Shown: in pieces, positions 23,616 to 32,673 of the stretch
Numbering within the stretch: the stretch's first letter is position 1
Layout: every line of letters begins with the position of its first letter
DNA from: Oscillospiraceae bacterium
GTDB taxonomy: Bacteria; Bacillota; Clostridia; Oscillospirales; Oscillospiraceae
Direction of reading: 5' to 3'
Length of the DNA: 48,883 nucleotides
NCBI GenBank assembly: GCA_020860205.1
Contig: JAJBUU010000016.1
Location: 1-48,883, forward strand
The notes under the pieces: model-generated
The model's database searches: none
What the model saw: only the letters and a program-made list of their open reading frames with translations
What the model was told of the DNA's origin: nothing
Program-made: the position numbers and the translations under genes

Positions 23616-25376
23616 TTAACCCAGACGGCGCTCCAGTTCGTCCAATTCTGCTTTCAGCGCGGCGGGGAGCTTTTCACCAAATTTGGCGTAAAATTCGCGG
23701 ATGCCCGCGGTCTCCTGCCGCCAAAGCGTCTTGTCTACGGAGAGCAGACCACGCAGCGTTTCCATATCCACGCCGCAGCCCTCCAAATTGATGTCCTCCG
23801 GGCGGGGCAGGTAGCCGATCTCGCTGTCCACGGCGTCCACCTCGCCAAAGGCGCGTTTGAGCACCCACTCGATTACGCGAAGGTTATCGCCAAAGCCCGG
23901 CCAGAGGAATTTGCCCTGCTCGTCTGTGCGGAACCAGTTGACATTGCAAATGACGGGCGGATTTGTGATGCGCTGCTCCATGTCCAGCCAGTGCTGCCAA
24001 TAGTCGGCCATGTGGTAGCCGCAGAAAGGCAGCATCGCCATCGGGTCACGGCGTACCTCGCCAACCTTGCCCTCCGCCGCAGCGGTCTTTTCAGAAGCCA
24101 TGATGCTGCCGACAAATACGCCGTGCTGCCAGTTGCGGGACTGATAGACCAGCGGCGCGGTGCGCGCGCGGCGTCCGCCGAACACGATGGCGGAGATCGG
24201 AACGCCCTGCGGGTTATCAAACTCCGGGGAGATGCAGGGGCAGTTTTTCGCGGGGGCGGTGAAGCGGGAGTTTGGATGCGCGCCGGGTACGCCGCTGTCC
24301 GGGTCCCACGGCTCGCCCTTCCAGTTCAGCGCGCCGCGCGGCGGGTTTTTGTCCATGCCTTCCCACCAGACGGTGCCGTCCGGCTTCAGGACCACGTTGG
24401 TAAAGATGGAATCCTTCATCGTGGAGGCGAGGGCGTTGGGGTTCGTTTTTTCGCTCGTGCCGGGCGCCACGCCGAAGAAGCCGTTCTCCGGGTTGACCGC
24501 CCAGAGCCGCCCATCCGGGCCGGGACGCAGCCATGCGATGTCGTCTCCGACGCACCAGCACTTCCAGCCCTTCTCGCGGTAAGCCTCCGGCGGAATGAGC
24601 ATGGCCAAATTGGTCTTGCCGCAGGCGGAGGGGAACGCGCCGCAGACATAACGCACCTCTCCGGCAGGGTTCTGCACGCCAAGGATCAGCATATGCTCCG
24701 CCAGCCAGCCCTCGTCGCGTCCAAGACAGGAGGCGATGCGCAGGGCAAAGCATTTCTTGCCCAGCAGCGCGTTGCCGCCGTAGCCGGAGTTGACAGAGCA
24801 GATCTCATTGTCCTGCGGGAAGTGCGCGATGTAGCGGCGCTCCGGGTCAAGCTGCGCGTTGGAGTGCAGACCCTTGACGAAATCCGCCGCGTCGCCCATC
24901 GCTGCGCAGACCTCCGTGCCGACGCGCGTCATGATCGCCATGCTGACCGTGACATAGATGGAATCCGTCAGCTCAATGCCGTATTTGGCGAACGGGGAGC
25001 CGACCGCGCCCATCGCATAAGGGATGACATACATCGTCCGTCCGTCCATGCAGCCGGCATAGATGTCCTTCAGCTTTGCGCGCATTTCCGCCGGAGCCAT
25101 CCAGTTGTTGGTCGGTCCGGCATCCTCCTGCTTCTCGCAGCAGATGAAGGTGCGCGCCTCCACGCGCGCGACATCGCTGGGGTCGCTCCGATGGTAGACG
25201 CAGCCGGGCAGCAGCTCCTGATTCAGCTCGATCAGTTCTCCGGTGGCGAAGCCCTGCTGACGCAGCTCGTCAAGCTGTGCTTTGCTGCCATCGATCCAAA
25301 GCACTTTGGACGGGCGGCAGAGGTCGATTTGGGCGTTTACCCAGTCGAGAATGTAGCGGTTGTCAGTCAATGCCAT
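23616..25376 (-). CDS. pckG: Phosphoenolpyruvate carboxykinase (GTP)
   Basis: The enzyme interconverts oxaloacetate plus GTP with PEP plus CO2; in fermenters it often runs toward oxaloacetate. The 586 residues match the GTP-type family: CGAFPSACGKTNLAML near residue 250 is the P-loop with the active-site Cys, and NSGYGGNALLGKKC, FGGRRARTAPLVYQ and the C-terminal FLWPGFGDNLRVIEW block are present. The ATG at 25376 has GGAG ten bases upstream; a start at 25409 would add 11 residues and fits less well. It has its own promoter and terminator. Confidence 0.97.
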   Translation of the reverse strand: MALTDNRYILDWVNAQIDLCRPSKVLWIDGSKAQLDELRQQGFATGELIELNQELLPGCVYHRSDPSDVARVEARTFICCEKQEDAGPTNNWMAPAEMRAKLKDIYAGCMDGRTMYVIPYAMGAVGSPFAKYGIELTDSIYVTVSMAIMTRVGTEVCAAMGDAADFVKGLHSNAQLDPERRYIAHFPQDNEICSVNSGYGGNALLGKKCFALRIASCLGRDEGWLAEHMLILGVQNPAGEVRYVCGAFPSACGKTNLAMLIPPEAYREKGWKCWCVGDDIAWLRPGPDGRLWAVNPENGFFGVAPGTSEKTNPNALASTMKDSIFTNVVLKPDGTVWWEGMDKNPPRGALNWKGEPWDPDSGVPGAHPNSRFTAPAKNCPCISPEFDNPQGVPISAIVFGGRRARTAPLVYQSRNWQHGVFVGSIMASEKTAAAEGKVGEVRRDPMAMLPFCGYHMADYWQHWLDMEQRITNPPVICNVNWFRTDEQGKFLWPGFGDNLRVIEWVLKRAFGEVDAVDSEIGYLPRPEDINLEGCGVDMETLRGLLSVDKTLWRQETAGIREFYAKFGEKLPAALKAELDELERRLG

Positions 25377-25420
25377 TTCATCATATCTCCATTCGATTGA
25401 AATTGCCAAAAGATTAGTAT

Positions 25421-25449
25421 ATTATAGCGGATTTTGCCCTCTTTGTAAA
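25421..25449 (-). promoter_or_regulatory. Promoter of pckG
   Basis: TTTACA (minus strand, 25444-25449) and TATAAT (25421-25426) are 17 bp apart, about 45 bp before the start. Confidence 0.6.
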
Positions 25450-25539
25450 GTGAAAAACGCAAATTTTTTCCACGCAACAGCATTTCCCAGCTCAAAGCTG
25501 TGCGGCGTTTTGATTTCCGTGACCCTTCGGCAAAATCGC

Positions 25540-25568
25540 TTGACACGGCAAACGGAAAATGCTAATAT
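25540..25568 (+). promoter_or_regulatory. Promoter of the cysE-cysS T-box transcript
   Basis: TTGACA (25540-25545) and TAATAT (25563-25568) are 17 bp apart; an overlapping TATAAT at 25566-25571 has a 20-bp spacer. Confidence 0.6.
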
Positions 25569-25589
25569 AATGTTCTGTCTGAAAGAATC

Positions 25590-25881
25590 AGCATCGTCAT
25601 GGGCGATGAACGTGAGAAGTAAAATCCACAGCCGGGTCACAGAGAGACTCCGCCATATGGCTGGAAGCGGAGTTGGCAAGCGGCGGATTTGAAATGCGCC
25701 CCGGAGCCCACGGGAGAGGAAATGCCCCCCGCGTCCCGCGCCGCGTTAAGGCACGCGCCGGTTTTTTTGCAGCACGAAGCTGCTGCGCCGGAAAGTTAGA
25801 AGCGAGAGTGGAACCGCGTTTGCAGAAAAGAACGCCTCTCATGGGTCCCGTATCGACCCGTGGGAGGATTTTATTTATTTG
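25590..25881 (+). promoter_or_regulatory. T-box riboswitch, cysteine-specific
   Basis: The leader contains the T-box sequence TGGAACCGCG (25809-25818), preceded by GAAAGTTAGAAGCGAGAG, and a terminator stem CCTCTCATGGGTC / GACCCGTGGGAGG (25835-25867) followed by ATTTTATTTATTT. The likely specifier codon is TGC (Cys) at 25695-25697, in GAAATGCGCC. Uncharged tRNA-Cys should favour read-through into cysE and cysS. The fold was not computed; the specifier is chosen from position and from the downstream genes. Confidence 0.92.
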
Positions 25882-25948
25882 CCCCACCTGTAAATAATAT
25901 GTTTTTCTGCGCCCGCGATCCCGCGCTGGCCGCAAGAAAGGAAACGAT

Positions 25949-26581
25949 ATGTTCAAGGATCTGCACGAAACCATACAGGCATATAAGGCGCGCGACCCCG
26001 CCGCCCGGAGCGCGCTGGAAATCCTGTTGCTCTATCCGGGTGTAAAAGCGGTGCGCAGCCACCGCCGCGCCCACTGGTGTTATGAACACAATCTGAAATT
26101 TTTGGCGCGCTGGATCTCCCAGCACGCCCGCCGCCGCACGGGGATCGAGATACATCCCGGCGCAAAAATCGGCCGCAGGCTCGTCATTGACCACGGCATG
26201 GGCATCGTGATCGGCGAGACCGCCGAAATCGGGGACGATTGCCTGATTTACCACGGCGTCACGCTGGGCGGGACGGGCAAGGATCAGGGCAAACGCCACC
26301 CCACCATCGGGAACAACGTCCTGATCGGCACCGGCGCAAAGGTTCTGGGGCCGTTCCGCGTGGGAGACAACTGCCGCATTGCCGCCGGTTCCGTTGTGCT
26401 GACCGAGATACCGCCGAACTGCACCGCCGTCGGCGTTCCCGCCCGTATCGTCCAGCGCGGCGGCGCGCGGGAGGACTATGTCTCCGAGGTCGATCAGGTG
26501 AGCGTCCCCGACCCCGTGGCGGTGGAGCTGCAATTCATCAAGGAGCAGCTTGAAGCCATCAATCTGAGTTTGAAAAAATGA
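25949..26581 (+). CDS. cysE: Serine O-acetyltransferase
   Basis: CysE makes O-acetylserine from serine and acetyl-CoA, the first step of cysteine synthesis. The 210 residues show an N-terminal helical part and left-handed beta-helix hexapeptide repeats: [20 protein letters not shown] with the catalytic His, [20 protein letters not shown], and [18 protein letters not shown]. It is the shorter bacterial form. It is the first gene after the cysteine T-box and lies 22 bp before cysS. The cysteine synthase is not in the window. Confidence 0.96.
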   Translation: MFKDLHETIQAYKARDPAARSALEILLLYPGVKAVRSHRRAHWCYEHNLKFLARWISQHARRRTGIEIHPGAKIGRRLVIDHGMGIVIGETAEIGDDCLIYHGVTLGGTGKDQGKRHPTIGNNVLIGTGAKVLGPFRVGDNCRIAAGSVVLTEIPPNCTAVGVPARIVQRGGAREDYVSEVDQVSVPDPVAVELQFIKEQLEAINLSLKK

Positions 26582-26603
26582 AAATACAGGAGAAGTGAAC
26601 AAA

Positions 26604-28067
26604 ATGAAGTTATATAATTCCGCAACGCGCCGGAAGGAGGACTTTGTCCCCAATCATCCGGACATCGTAAAAATGTATACCTGCGGCCCGACGGTCTACC
26701 ACTTCGCCCACATCGGCAACCTGCGCAGCTATCTGATGGAGGATGTTCTGGAAAAATACCTGCGCAGCCGCGGCTACAACGTCCTGCGCGTGATGAACAT
26801 CACCGATGTAGGCCATCTGACGAGCGATGCGGACGAGGGCGAGGACAAGATGCTGAAGGGCGCGCGGCGCGAGCACAAGACCGTGCTGGAGATCGCCCAA
26901 TACTATACGGACGCTTTCTTTGACGACTGCCGCCGCCTGAACATCAAACGCCCGGACGTGGTACAGCCCGCAACGGGCTGCATCGACGACTGCATCAAAA
27001 TCATCGAAAAGCTGCTGGCGGACGGTTACGCTTACTGTGCCGGTGGCAACGTCTACTTTGACACCAGCCGTCTGGAACGGTACTACATCTTCAACGATTT
27101 CAACGAGGAGGATTTGGCCGTCGGCGTGCGGGAAGGCGTGGAGGCGGACGAGAGCAAACGCAACAAGAACGATTTTGTTCTTTGGTTCACCAAAAGCAAG
27201 TTTGAGGATCAGGCGCTGAAATGGGATTCCCCGTGGGGTGTTGGCTACCCCGGCTGGCACATAGAATGCTCCGCCATCAGCATGAAATACTGCGGCGAGG
27301 ATTTGGACATCCATTGCGGCGGGATTGACAACGCCTTCCCCCACCATACGAACGAAATCGCCCAATCGGAGAGCTATCTTGGGCATAAATGGTGCAATTT
27401 TTGGGTACACATTCACCACCTGAACACCACCAGCGGAAAAATGAGCAAGTCCAGCGGTGAATTTCTGACCGTGGCGCTGCTGGAGGAAAAGGGCTATGAT
27501 CCGCTCGCTTACCGCCTGTTCTGCCTGCAAAGCCATTACCGCAAGGCGCTGGTGTTCTCATGGGAAAACCTGGACAACGCGCAGCTTGCTTATCAAAAGC
27601 TGATCACCCGCATCGCGGCGCTCTCCCCGGACGACGGCACGCCGGAACCGGCGGCGCTGGACGCGCTGCGTGAAAAATTCAACGCGGCGCTGGACAACGA
27701 TTTGAATACCGCGCTGGCAGTCACCTGCCTTTACGATGCGCTGAAGGCCAGAACCAGCGACGCGACCAGGCGCGCCGCCATCGCGGAATTTGACCGCGTA
27801 TTGGGTCTGGATCTGCTTGCAAAGGCGGAGGCCAGGCGCGCCGCCGACGCAAAGGCTGCGGCAGCCGTTTCCGCAGCGGGACAGCGCTTTTCCGTCGTTG
27901 CGGCAGACGGTGCGGAGGACACGGAAATCACCGCGCTGCTGCTGGCGCGGCAGGACGCGAAAAAAGCGAAAAATTTTGCCGAAGCCGACCGCATCCGCGA
28001 CGCGCTCAAGGCACAGGGCATCGAACTGACCGACCTCCCCGGCGGTGTGCAGTGGCGCAGGGGATAA
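26604..28067 (+). CDS. cysS: Cysteinyl-tRNA synthetase
   Basis: This class I synthetase charges tRNA-Cys. The 487 residues contain the zinc ligand Cys27 in CGPTVY, the HIGH-type motif HIGN (36-39), [10 protein letters not shown] with further zinc ligands, and KMSKS at about 279. The tail of about 30 residues with [20 protein letters not shown] is typical. A GTG at 26595 is too close to AGGAG, so ATG 26604 is used. It is co-transcribed with cysE under the T-box. Confidence 0.97.
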   Translation: MKLYNSATRRKEDFVPNHPDIVKMYTCGPTVYHFAHIGNLRSYLMEDVLEKYLRSRGYNVLRVMNITDVGHLTSDADEGEDKMLKGARREHKTVLEIAQYYTDAFFDDCRRLNIKRPDVVQPATGCIDDCIKIIEKLLADGYAYCAGGNVYFDTSRLERYYIFNDFNEEDLAVGVREGVEADESKRNKNDFVLWFTKSKFEDQALKWDSPWGVGYPGWHIECSAISMKYCGEDLDIHCGGIDNAFPHHTNEIAQSESYLGHKWCNFWVHIHHLNTTSGKMSKSSGEFLTVALLEEKGYDPLAYRLFCLQSHYRKALVFSWENLDNAQLAYQKLITRIAALSPDDGTPEPAALDALREKFNAALDNDLNTALAVTCLYDALKARTSDATRRAAIAEFDRVLGLDLLAKAEARRAADAKAAAAVSAAGQRFSVVAADGAEDTEITALLLARQDAKKAKNFAEADRIRDALKAQGIELTDLPGGVQWRRG

Positions 28068-28163
28068 TTTCAGTTTGAGTCCCGCCGCTGCGGCGGCGGA
28101 TTTCGTTCCTGCGGGGGATTTTGCGCTGCGGGTGCGCCTCCTGCCGTACCCTGATCCCCGCAC

Positions 28164-28197
28164 AAAAAGCCGGGCGCTTGTACAAGCGTCCGGCTTT
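28164..28197 (-). terminator. Terminator of the ctsR-mcsA-clpC operon
   Basis: AAAGCCGGGCGCTTG pairs with CAAGCGTCCGGCTTT with one G-T pair, and a T run follows on the minus strand. It may also stop transcripts from cysS. Confidence 0.75.
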
Positions 28198-28224
28198 CCT
28201 GTATTCCTGTGGGAAACCTGCGGT

Positions 28225-30705
28225 TTACACAGCGGTCTTTTCCAGCGTCAGCGTACCGTCGTCCTGCACATCCAGCAGCGCGCTGTCGCCCTCCTTCAGC
28301 GTACCGGTGAGCATCTGCTCCGCGGCGGCGTCCTCCACCATGGACTGGATCGTGCGGCGCAGCGGGCGCGCGCCATAAGCGGGGTCGTAGCCCTTTTCTC
28401 CCAGCTTTTCCACCGCAGCGTCCGTCGCTGTGAGCTGAATACCAAGCGTTTCCATCCGCTTGCCGACGGTATCCAGCATATTCCGGGAAATGCGGTTGAT
28501 GTCCTCCTGTGTCAGACGGTGGAAGATGATGGTGTCGTCTATGCGGTTCAAAAACTCCGGCTTGAACGTCTGGCGCAGGTCGGCCATGATCAGCGTGCGA
28601 ATCTCTGCATCCTTTTCCGCACCGGCGGCGCTCTCCTTGTGGTCAAAGCCCAGCGGGTGGTGCTGTTCGCTGATGTTCTTTGCGCCCACGTTGCTCGTCA
28701 TGACAATGATGGTGTTCTTGAAGTCCACCTGCCGTCCCTGGGAATCCGTCAGGCGGCCATCGTCCATGATTTGCAGCAGGATGTTGAATACATCCTCGTG
28801 CGCCTTCTCGATCTCGTCAAAGAGGATGACGGAATAGGGCTTGCGGCGCACCTTTTCCGTAAGCTGACCGCCCTCGTCATAGCCGACATAACCCGGCGGC
28901 GACCCGATCAGCTTGCTGGTGGTATGCTTTTCCATAAATTCCGACATATCCAGTCGGATCATCGCATTTTCATCGCCAAACACGGCTTCCGCCAGCGCCT
29001 TGCACAGCTCGGTCTTGCCAACGCCCGTCGGCCCCAAAAAGAGGAAGGAACCGATGGGACGCTTCGGGTCTTTCAGTCCCACGCGCCCGCGGCGGATCGC
29101 TTTGGAAACGGCTGTGACGGCCTCGTCCTGCCCGATCACACGGCGGTGAAGGGTCTCCTCCATATGCAGCAGCCGCTGGCTCTCATCCTCCGAAATGCTG
29201 GTGACAGGAATACCCGTCCAGCCGGAAACAACGGCGGCAATGTCCTCAGCCGTGACCGTGCTGCGGTGACCGGACTGGCTGACATTCCATTTGCGGCGCA
29301 GGCTCTCCAGCTCCTCCCGCTGCTCCTTTTCCTGGTCGCGCAGCCTGGCCGCGCGCTCAAAGTCCTGCGCCTTGACCGCTTCGTCCTTTTCCCCGCTCAG
29401 CGCGGAAATGCGGCTCTCCACGGCCTTCATTTCGTCGGTCGGGGTCAGCTTTTCCATCCGCACAGCAGAGCAGGCCTCGTCCACAAGGTCTATGGCCTTG
29501 TCCGGCAGGTAGCGGTCGTTGATATAGCGCGCAGAGAGCTTCACGGCGGCTTCAATGGCCGCATCGGAGATGCTCAGGCGGTGGTGCGCTTCGTATTTGT
29601 CGCGCAGCCCGCGCAAAATCTCGACGCTCTCCTCCTCGCTCGGCTCGTCCACCGTCACGGGCTGGAACCGGCGCTCCAGCGCGGCGTCCTTCTCAATGTG
29701 CTTGCGGTATTCGTCCAGCGTCGTGGCGCCAATGATCTGCACCTCGCCCCTGGAAAGCGCGGGCTTCAGAATATTTGCCGCATCTATCGCGCCCTCTGCG
29801 GCACCGGCGCCGATGATGGTGTGCAGCTCGTCAATGAAAAGGATGGTATCGCCGCTTTTTTGCACCTCTTTCAGCACATTCTTGATTCGATCCTCAAAAT
29901 CGCCGCGGTATTTGGTGCCGGCCAGCATACCGGTCAAATCCAGCGAAACCACGCGCTTGCCTCGCAGATCCTCCGGCACATCGCCCAGCGCGACCTTCTG
30001 CGCCAGCCCTTCGGCAATGGCGGTCTTGCCAACGCCCGGTTCTCCGATCAGGACCGGGTTGTTCTTGCTGCGGCGGGAGAGGATTTGGATCACACGGCGT
30101 ATCTCCGTTTCGCGGCCAATGACCGGATCCAGCTGTCCCTTTTCGGCCATTGCGGTCAAATCGCGGCTGTATTGATCCAGCGTCTTGGTCTCGCCCTTGC
30201 TGTGGACGGACGTGCCGCGCGCATTTGCCTGCGCGCCAACCGTTGGGCGCCCGCTGCGCGCCGGTCCCGCCGCGCCGAACATACTCAGCACTTCAGTATA
30301 AAGCCTGTTCAGGTCCATGCCGGTGCTGGAGATGATACGCGCCGCCGCGCTGTCCGGCTCGCGCAGGATGCCCATCAGCAGATGCTCTGTTCCGACAAAA
30401 TTGTGTCCCAGACGTCCCGCGTCGCCAATGGCCAGCTCGATCACGCGCTTTGCGCGGGGCGTCAGCCCCTGCGGCGTTGTTCCCGGTTCGCCCCTGCCGA
30501 CATATTTTTCCACGAGTTCCGTGAGCAGACCGTCGGTCAGCCCGTTCTTTTTCAGCACCTTCGCGCCCTGACCGCCGTCCTCGCGGACGATGCCAAGCAG
30601 CAGATGCTCGCTGCCCACATAGCCATGTCCCAGCGTTTCCGCCGCTTCCTGCGCTTTTTCAATCGCGGTTTTGGCGCGCTCGGTGAATCTGTCATTGTTG
30701 TTCAT
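28225..30705 (-). CDS. clpC: AAA+ unfoldase ClpC
   Basis: ClpC unfolds damaged or tagged proteins and feeds them to ClpP. The 826 residues begin with two Clp N-domain repeats ([13 protein letters not shown] and [13 protein letters not shown]). The first AAA module follows with Walker A GEPGVGKT near residue 220, then a UVR-containing middle domain ([18 protein letters not shown]), and the second AAA module with GPTGVGKTE near residue 556. The middle domain marks ClpC rather than ClpA or ClpB. The ATG follows AGGAGG. It is the last gene of the CtsR-controlled operon. Adaptor dependence is expected, but mcsB is missing here. Confidence 0.97.
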   Translation of the reverse strand: MNNNDRFTERAKTAIEKAQEAAETLGHGYVGSEHLLLGIVREDGGQGAKVLKKNGLTDGLLTELVEKYVGRGEPGTTPQGLTPRAKRVIELAIGDAGRLGHNFVGTEHLLMGILREPDSAAARIISSTGMDLNRLYTEVLSMFGAAGPARSGRPTVGAQANARGTSVHSKGETKTLDQYSRDLTAMAEKGQLDPVIGRETEIRRVIQILSRRSKNNPVLIGEPGVGKTAIAEGLAQKVALGDVPEDLRGKRVVSLDLTGMLAGTKYRGDFEDRIKNVLKEVQKSGDTILFIDELHTIIGAGAAEGAIDAANILKPALSRGEVQIIGATTLDEYRKHIEKDAALERRFQPVTVDEPSEEESVEILRGLRDKYEAHHRLSISDAAIEAAVKLSARYINDRYLPDKAIDLVDEACSAVRMEKLTPTDEMKAVESRISALSGEKDEAVKAQDFERAARLRDQEKEQREELESLRRKWNVSQSGHRSTVTAEDIAAVVSGWTGIPVTSISEDESQRLLHMEETLHRRVIGQDEAVTAVSKAIRRGRVGLKDPKRPIGSFLFLGPTGVGKTELCKALAEAVFGDENAMIRLDMSEFMEKHTTSKLIGSPPGYVGYDEGGQLTEKVRRKPYSVILFDEIEKAHEDVFNILLQIMDDGRLTDSQGRQVDFKNTIIVMTSNVGAKNISEQHHPLGFDHKESAAGAEKDAEIRTLIMADLRQTFKPEFLNRIDDTIIFHRLTQEDINRISRNMLDTVGKRMETLGIQLTATDAAVEKLGEKGYDPAYGARPLRRTIQSMVEDAAAEQMLTGTLKEGDSALLDVQDDGTLTLEKTAV

Positions 30706-30752
30706 ATCACATTACGCCTCCTGTTCGTTCTGGCTGCCGCTGCGCCGCGGTC

Positions 30753-31223
30753 TCAGCCATCCAGCTTTTTGAGCTGGTCGCGCAGCTCAATGGCTTTTTC
30801 AAAGTTTTCATCCCTGACCGCCTCGTCCAACTGCTGCTTCAGGCTCTCGCGTTGGCGGCGCGCTTTGATGTCCTCGCCCGCATCCGTGGGGATACCGGCT
30901 TCGGCCTCGCTCATCGGCGCGCCTGTCTGCGGCTGTCCGATGATGATATGCACCTGCGGCGCCTGATACATCATACGCCGTGCAGGGAAGCCAAACCCGT
31001 CGAAAGTCGGGAACATGGTACGCTCCGACTTAAAGAAATTTTGCAGCATTCCGTCAAACATACTGTCCATATTGGAAAACGGAGAGAAGGACGGCTGCCA
31101 CATCCCATCGGCAAATCCCTCGGCTCTGGCGCAGTCCGCGCAGAGATGCCGCTCGGTTTTCAAGCCGTTGACATTGCTGCTGTAATAAAACGTAGCTTCT
31201 TTTCCGCATTTTTCGCATTTCAT
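30753..31223 (-). CDS. mcsA: McsA-like zinc-finger/UVR protein
   Basis: The 156-residue protein begins MKCEKCGKEATFYYS and has a second pair of cysteines in HLCADCARAEG, so two zinc-binding CxxC pairs. A Phe/Met-rich middle follows, then a C-terminal UVR motif (VRDENFEKAIELRDQLKKL). McsA normally activates the arginine kinase McsB and modulates CtsR and ClpC. The start at 31223 behind GGGAG is preferred to one at 31244 that overlaps the ctsR stop. The next gene is clpC directly; no mcsB lies between. Confidence 0.9.
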   Translation of the reverse strand: MKCEKCGKEATFYYSSNVNGLKTERHLCADCARAEGFADGMWQPSFSPFSNMDSMFDGMLQNFFKSERTMFPTFDGFGFPARRMMYQAPQVHIIIGQPQTGAPMSEAEAGIPTDAGEDIKARRQRESLKQQLDEAVRDENFEKAIELRDQLKKLDG

Positions 31224-31240
31224 GATAAATCTACTCCCTT

Positions 31241-31699
31241 TCATTCAGAAATCAGTGTGACTAACATATACTTGAAGATGGATGCCCTGACCGTGTCCCG
31301 GTTTGCACTGGATACGGCGCGTAGGGCGTTGTCGCTGACGGCTGAAAGGATCAGCCGCGCGTTGGTCTTGTCGATCAGACCCGATTCATAGATATTTGCG
31401 ATGAATGCATTGGCTGTGCGCCAATCCAGACTGTCGCCAACGGCGTTTACCGTGTGCATGACGGTTTCGCGCGGCGTTTGGTGTACCCGGCTGATGCGGA
31501 TATATCCGCCGCCGCCCCTGCGGCTTTCCACCACATAGCCCCGTTCCGGGGAAAAACGGGTGGAGATAACATAGTTGATTTGGCTCGGCACGCAGGAGAA
31601 TTGCTCCGCCAGTGCGCTGCGCCGCAGCTCCGCAAAGCCGTCCGTACTGCTCTCTATCGCGGATAGAATGAACTGGGCGATCAGATCGCTTGTCGCCAT
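31241..31699 (-). CDS. ctsR: Transcriptional repressor CtsR
   Basis: CtsR represses class III heat-shock genes and loses DNA binding at high temperature. The 152 residues have an N-terminal helix-turn-helix (LAEQFSCVPSQINYVISTRF) and the winged glycine-rich loop RGGGGYIRI that contacts DNA and senses heat. The C-terminal helical domain is present. A GGGAGG lies before the ATG. It heads the operon and two CtsR operators lie in its promoter, so it should repress itself. Confidence 0.95.
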   Translation of the reverse strand: MATSDLIAQFILSAIESSTDGFAELRRSALAEQFSCVPSQINYVISTRFSPERGYVVESRRGGGGYIRISRVHQTPRETVMHTVNAVGDSLDWRTANAFIANIYESGLIDKTNARLILSAVSDNALRAVSSANRDTVRASIFKYMLVTLISE

Positions 31700-31716
31700 A
31701 ATCTCGCCTCCCTGAC

Positions 31717-31796
31717 TTTGACCTTTCCTGACCTTCTGGATATATAATAGTCAGATTTGGTCAAAGTTTCAAATCCGGTTTTGACCTTTCCTGACC
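31717..31796 (-). promoter_or_regulatory. ctsR promoter with two CtsR operators
   Basis: On the minus strand the heptad repeat GGTCAGG-AAA-GGTCAAA occurs twice, at 31717-31733 and 31780-31796, 63 bp apart (about six helical turns). The promoter TTGAAA (31767-31772) and TATTAT (31744-31749), 17 bp apart, lies between them. A further GGTCAAA on the plus strand (31759-31765) sits inside the promoter. Confidence 0.85.
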
Positions 31797-31971
31797 TTTT
31801 AATCGGTGGAATTTCTGCGTAGCCGGTCATTTTCTCCTGTTTTCGCAGATTATCTTTTATTTTCTTTGATTTTCATTTTTTCACAAAATCCGTTGACAAT
31901 CCGTTGACAATCTGAAAATGTGTGTTAAAATGAGAGCTGTAAATCTTTAGAATGTGAAGGAGGGCTTCACC

Positions 31972-32145
31972 ATGTATGTCATCAGCGACAGCTGCATTGC
32001 CTGCGGCGCCTGCGCGGACGCCTGTCCGGTCAGCGCCATTGCGATGGACGATAGTCTTGGCCGTTATGCCATCGACGGGGACACCTGCATCGACTGCGGT
32101 ACCTGCGAGGGTACATGTCCTGTCGGCGCGCCCGCACAGGCCTGA
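31972..32145 (+). CDS. 2[4Fe-4S] ferredoxin, clostridial type
   Basis: The 57-residue acidic protein has two complete cluster motifs, CIACGACADACP and CIDCGTCEGTCP, and is a low-potential electron carrier for anaerobic redox enzymes. The ATG at 31972 follows AAGGAGG; a frame from 31954 would include that site, so it is rejected. It diverges from ctsR, stands alone and is followed by a strong terminator. Confidence 0.97.
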   Translation: MYVISDSCIACGACADACPVSAIAMDDSLGRYAIDGDTCIDCGTCEGTCPVGAPAQA

Positions 32146-32173
32146 GCCAAAACAAACGCAACATAAAGCGGAA

Positions 32174-32216
32174 AAGGGCGATACGGAGTGCTTCCGTATC
32201 GCCCTTACTCTTTTGT
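32174..32216 (+). terminator. Terminator of the ferredoxin gene
   Basis: AAGGGCGATACGGA pairs perfectly with TCCGTATCGCCCTT, followed by ACTCTTTTGTTTTT. Confidence 0.85.
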
Positions 32217-32269
32217 TTTTTATCCGATTGCGTGGGGTGCGTTTTCCGCACCGGCTTCTGACAATGAGG

Positions 32270-32302
32270 ACAGCCCCTGAACCGCTACGATTCAGGGGCT
32301 GT
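32270..32302 (-). terminator. Terminator hairpin of tRNA-Leu
   Basis: ACAGCCCCTGAA pairs perfectly with TTCAGGGGCTGT, just past the 3' end of the tRNA gene. The T run is weak. Confidence 0.6.
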
Positions 32303-32307
32303 TGTTC

Positions 32308-32396
32308 TGGTGCGGGAGAAGGGACTTGAACCCTCACGTCTATGGTGAGACACAGGCACCTCAAGCCTGCCTGTCTACCTATTCCAGCACTCCCGC
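32308..32396 (-). tRNA. tRNA-Leu (GAG)
   Basis: On the minus strand GCGGGAG pairs with CTCCCGC to form the acceptor stem, followed by A and an encoded CCA. The anticodon stem CAGGC / GCCTG encloses TTGAGGT, giving anticodon GAG. A long variable arm, as in tRNA-Leu, precedes the T arm GAGGGTTCAAGTCCCTT. Confidence 0.95.
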
Positions 32397-32566
32397 GCAT
32401 CTGCAGTACGCAACCGGATTCAATGCGTACCGTGAAATTATAGCAGATTCTTCGATTTTGTCAACTGTTTTTTTCAAATTCGCGGAAATTTCTTTGCCGG
32501 CGCGCCCACAGCGTGCGGCGCTGCTGACAGGAGCCGGTCGGGTTGTGGCAGTGAACTTTTGGTTGT

Positions 32567-32595
32567 TTTACAAATTTTATCGGCTGTGCTATTCT
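32567..32595 (+). promoter_or_regulatory. Promoter of the TRAP transporter operon
   Basis: TTTACA (32567-32572) and TATTCT (32590-32595) are 17 bp apart, about 78 bp upstream of the first gene. Apart from the terminators and tRNA-Leu, 32146-32673 holds nothing else that I can support. Confidence 0.5.
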
Positions 32596-32673
32596 TAGGG
32601 CACAGAAACGGAAGCCGCATACCGGAACCGACGGATTCGCGGCATTCCGAAAACCGGAAAGGAGAACAAAAAG

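Noticed and set aside
23526-25400. Long plus-strand open frame (624 codons)
   Set aside because: It is the shadow of pckG; it has no ribosome site and no family resemblance.
28045-30966. Very long open frame (973 codons) on the plus strand
   Set aside because: It lies opposite clpC, is Arg/His/Ala-rich without domains, and is an effect of GC-rich codon use.
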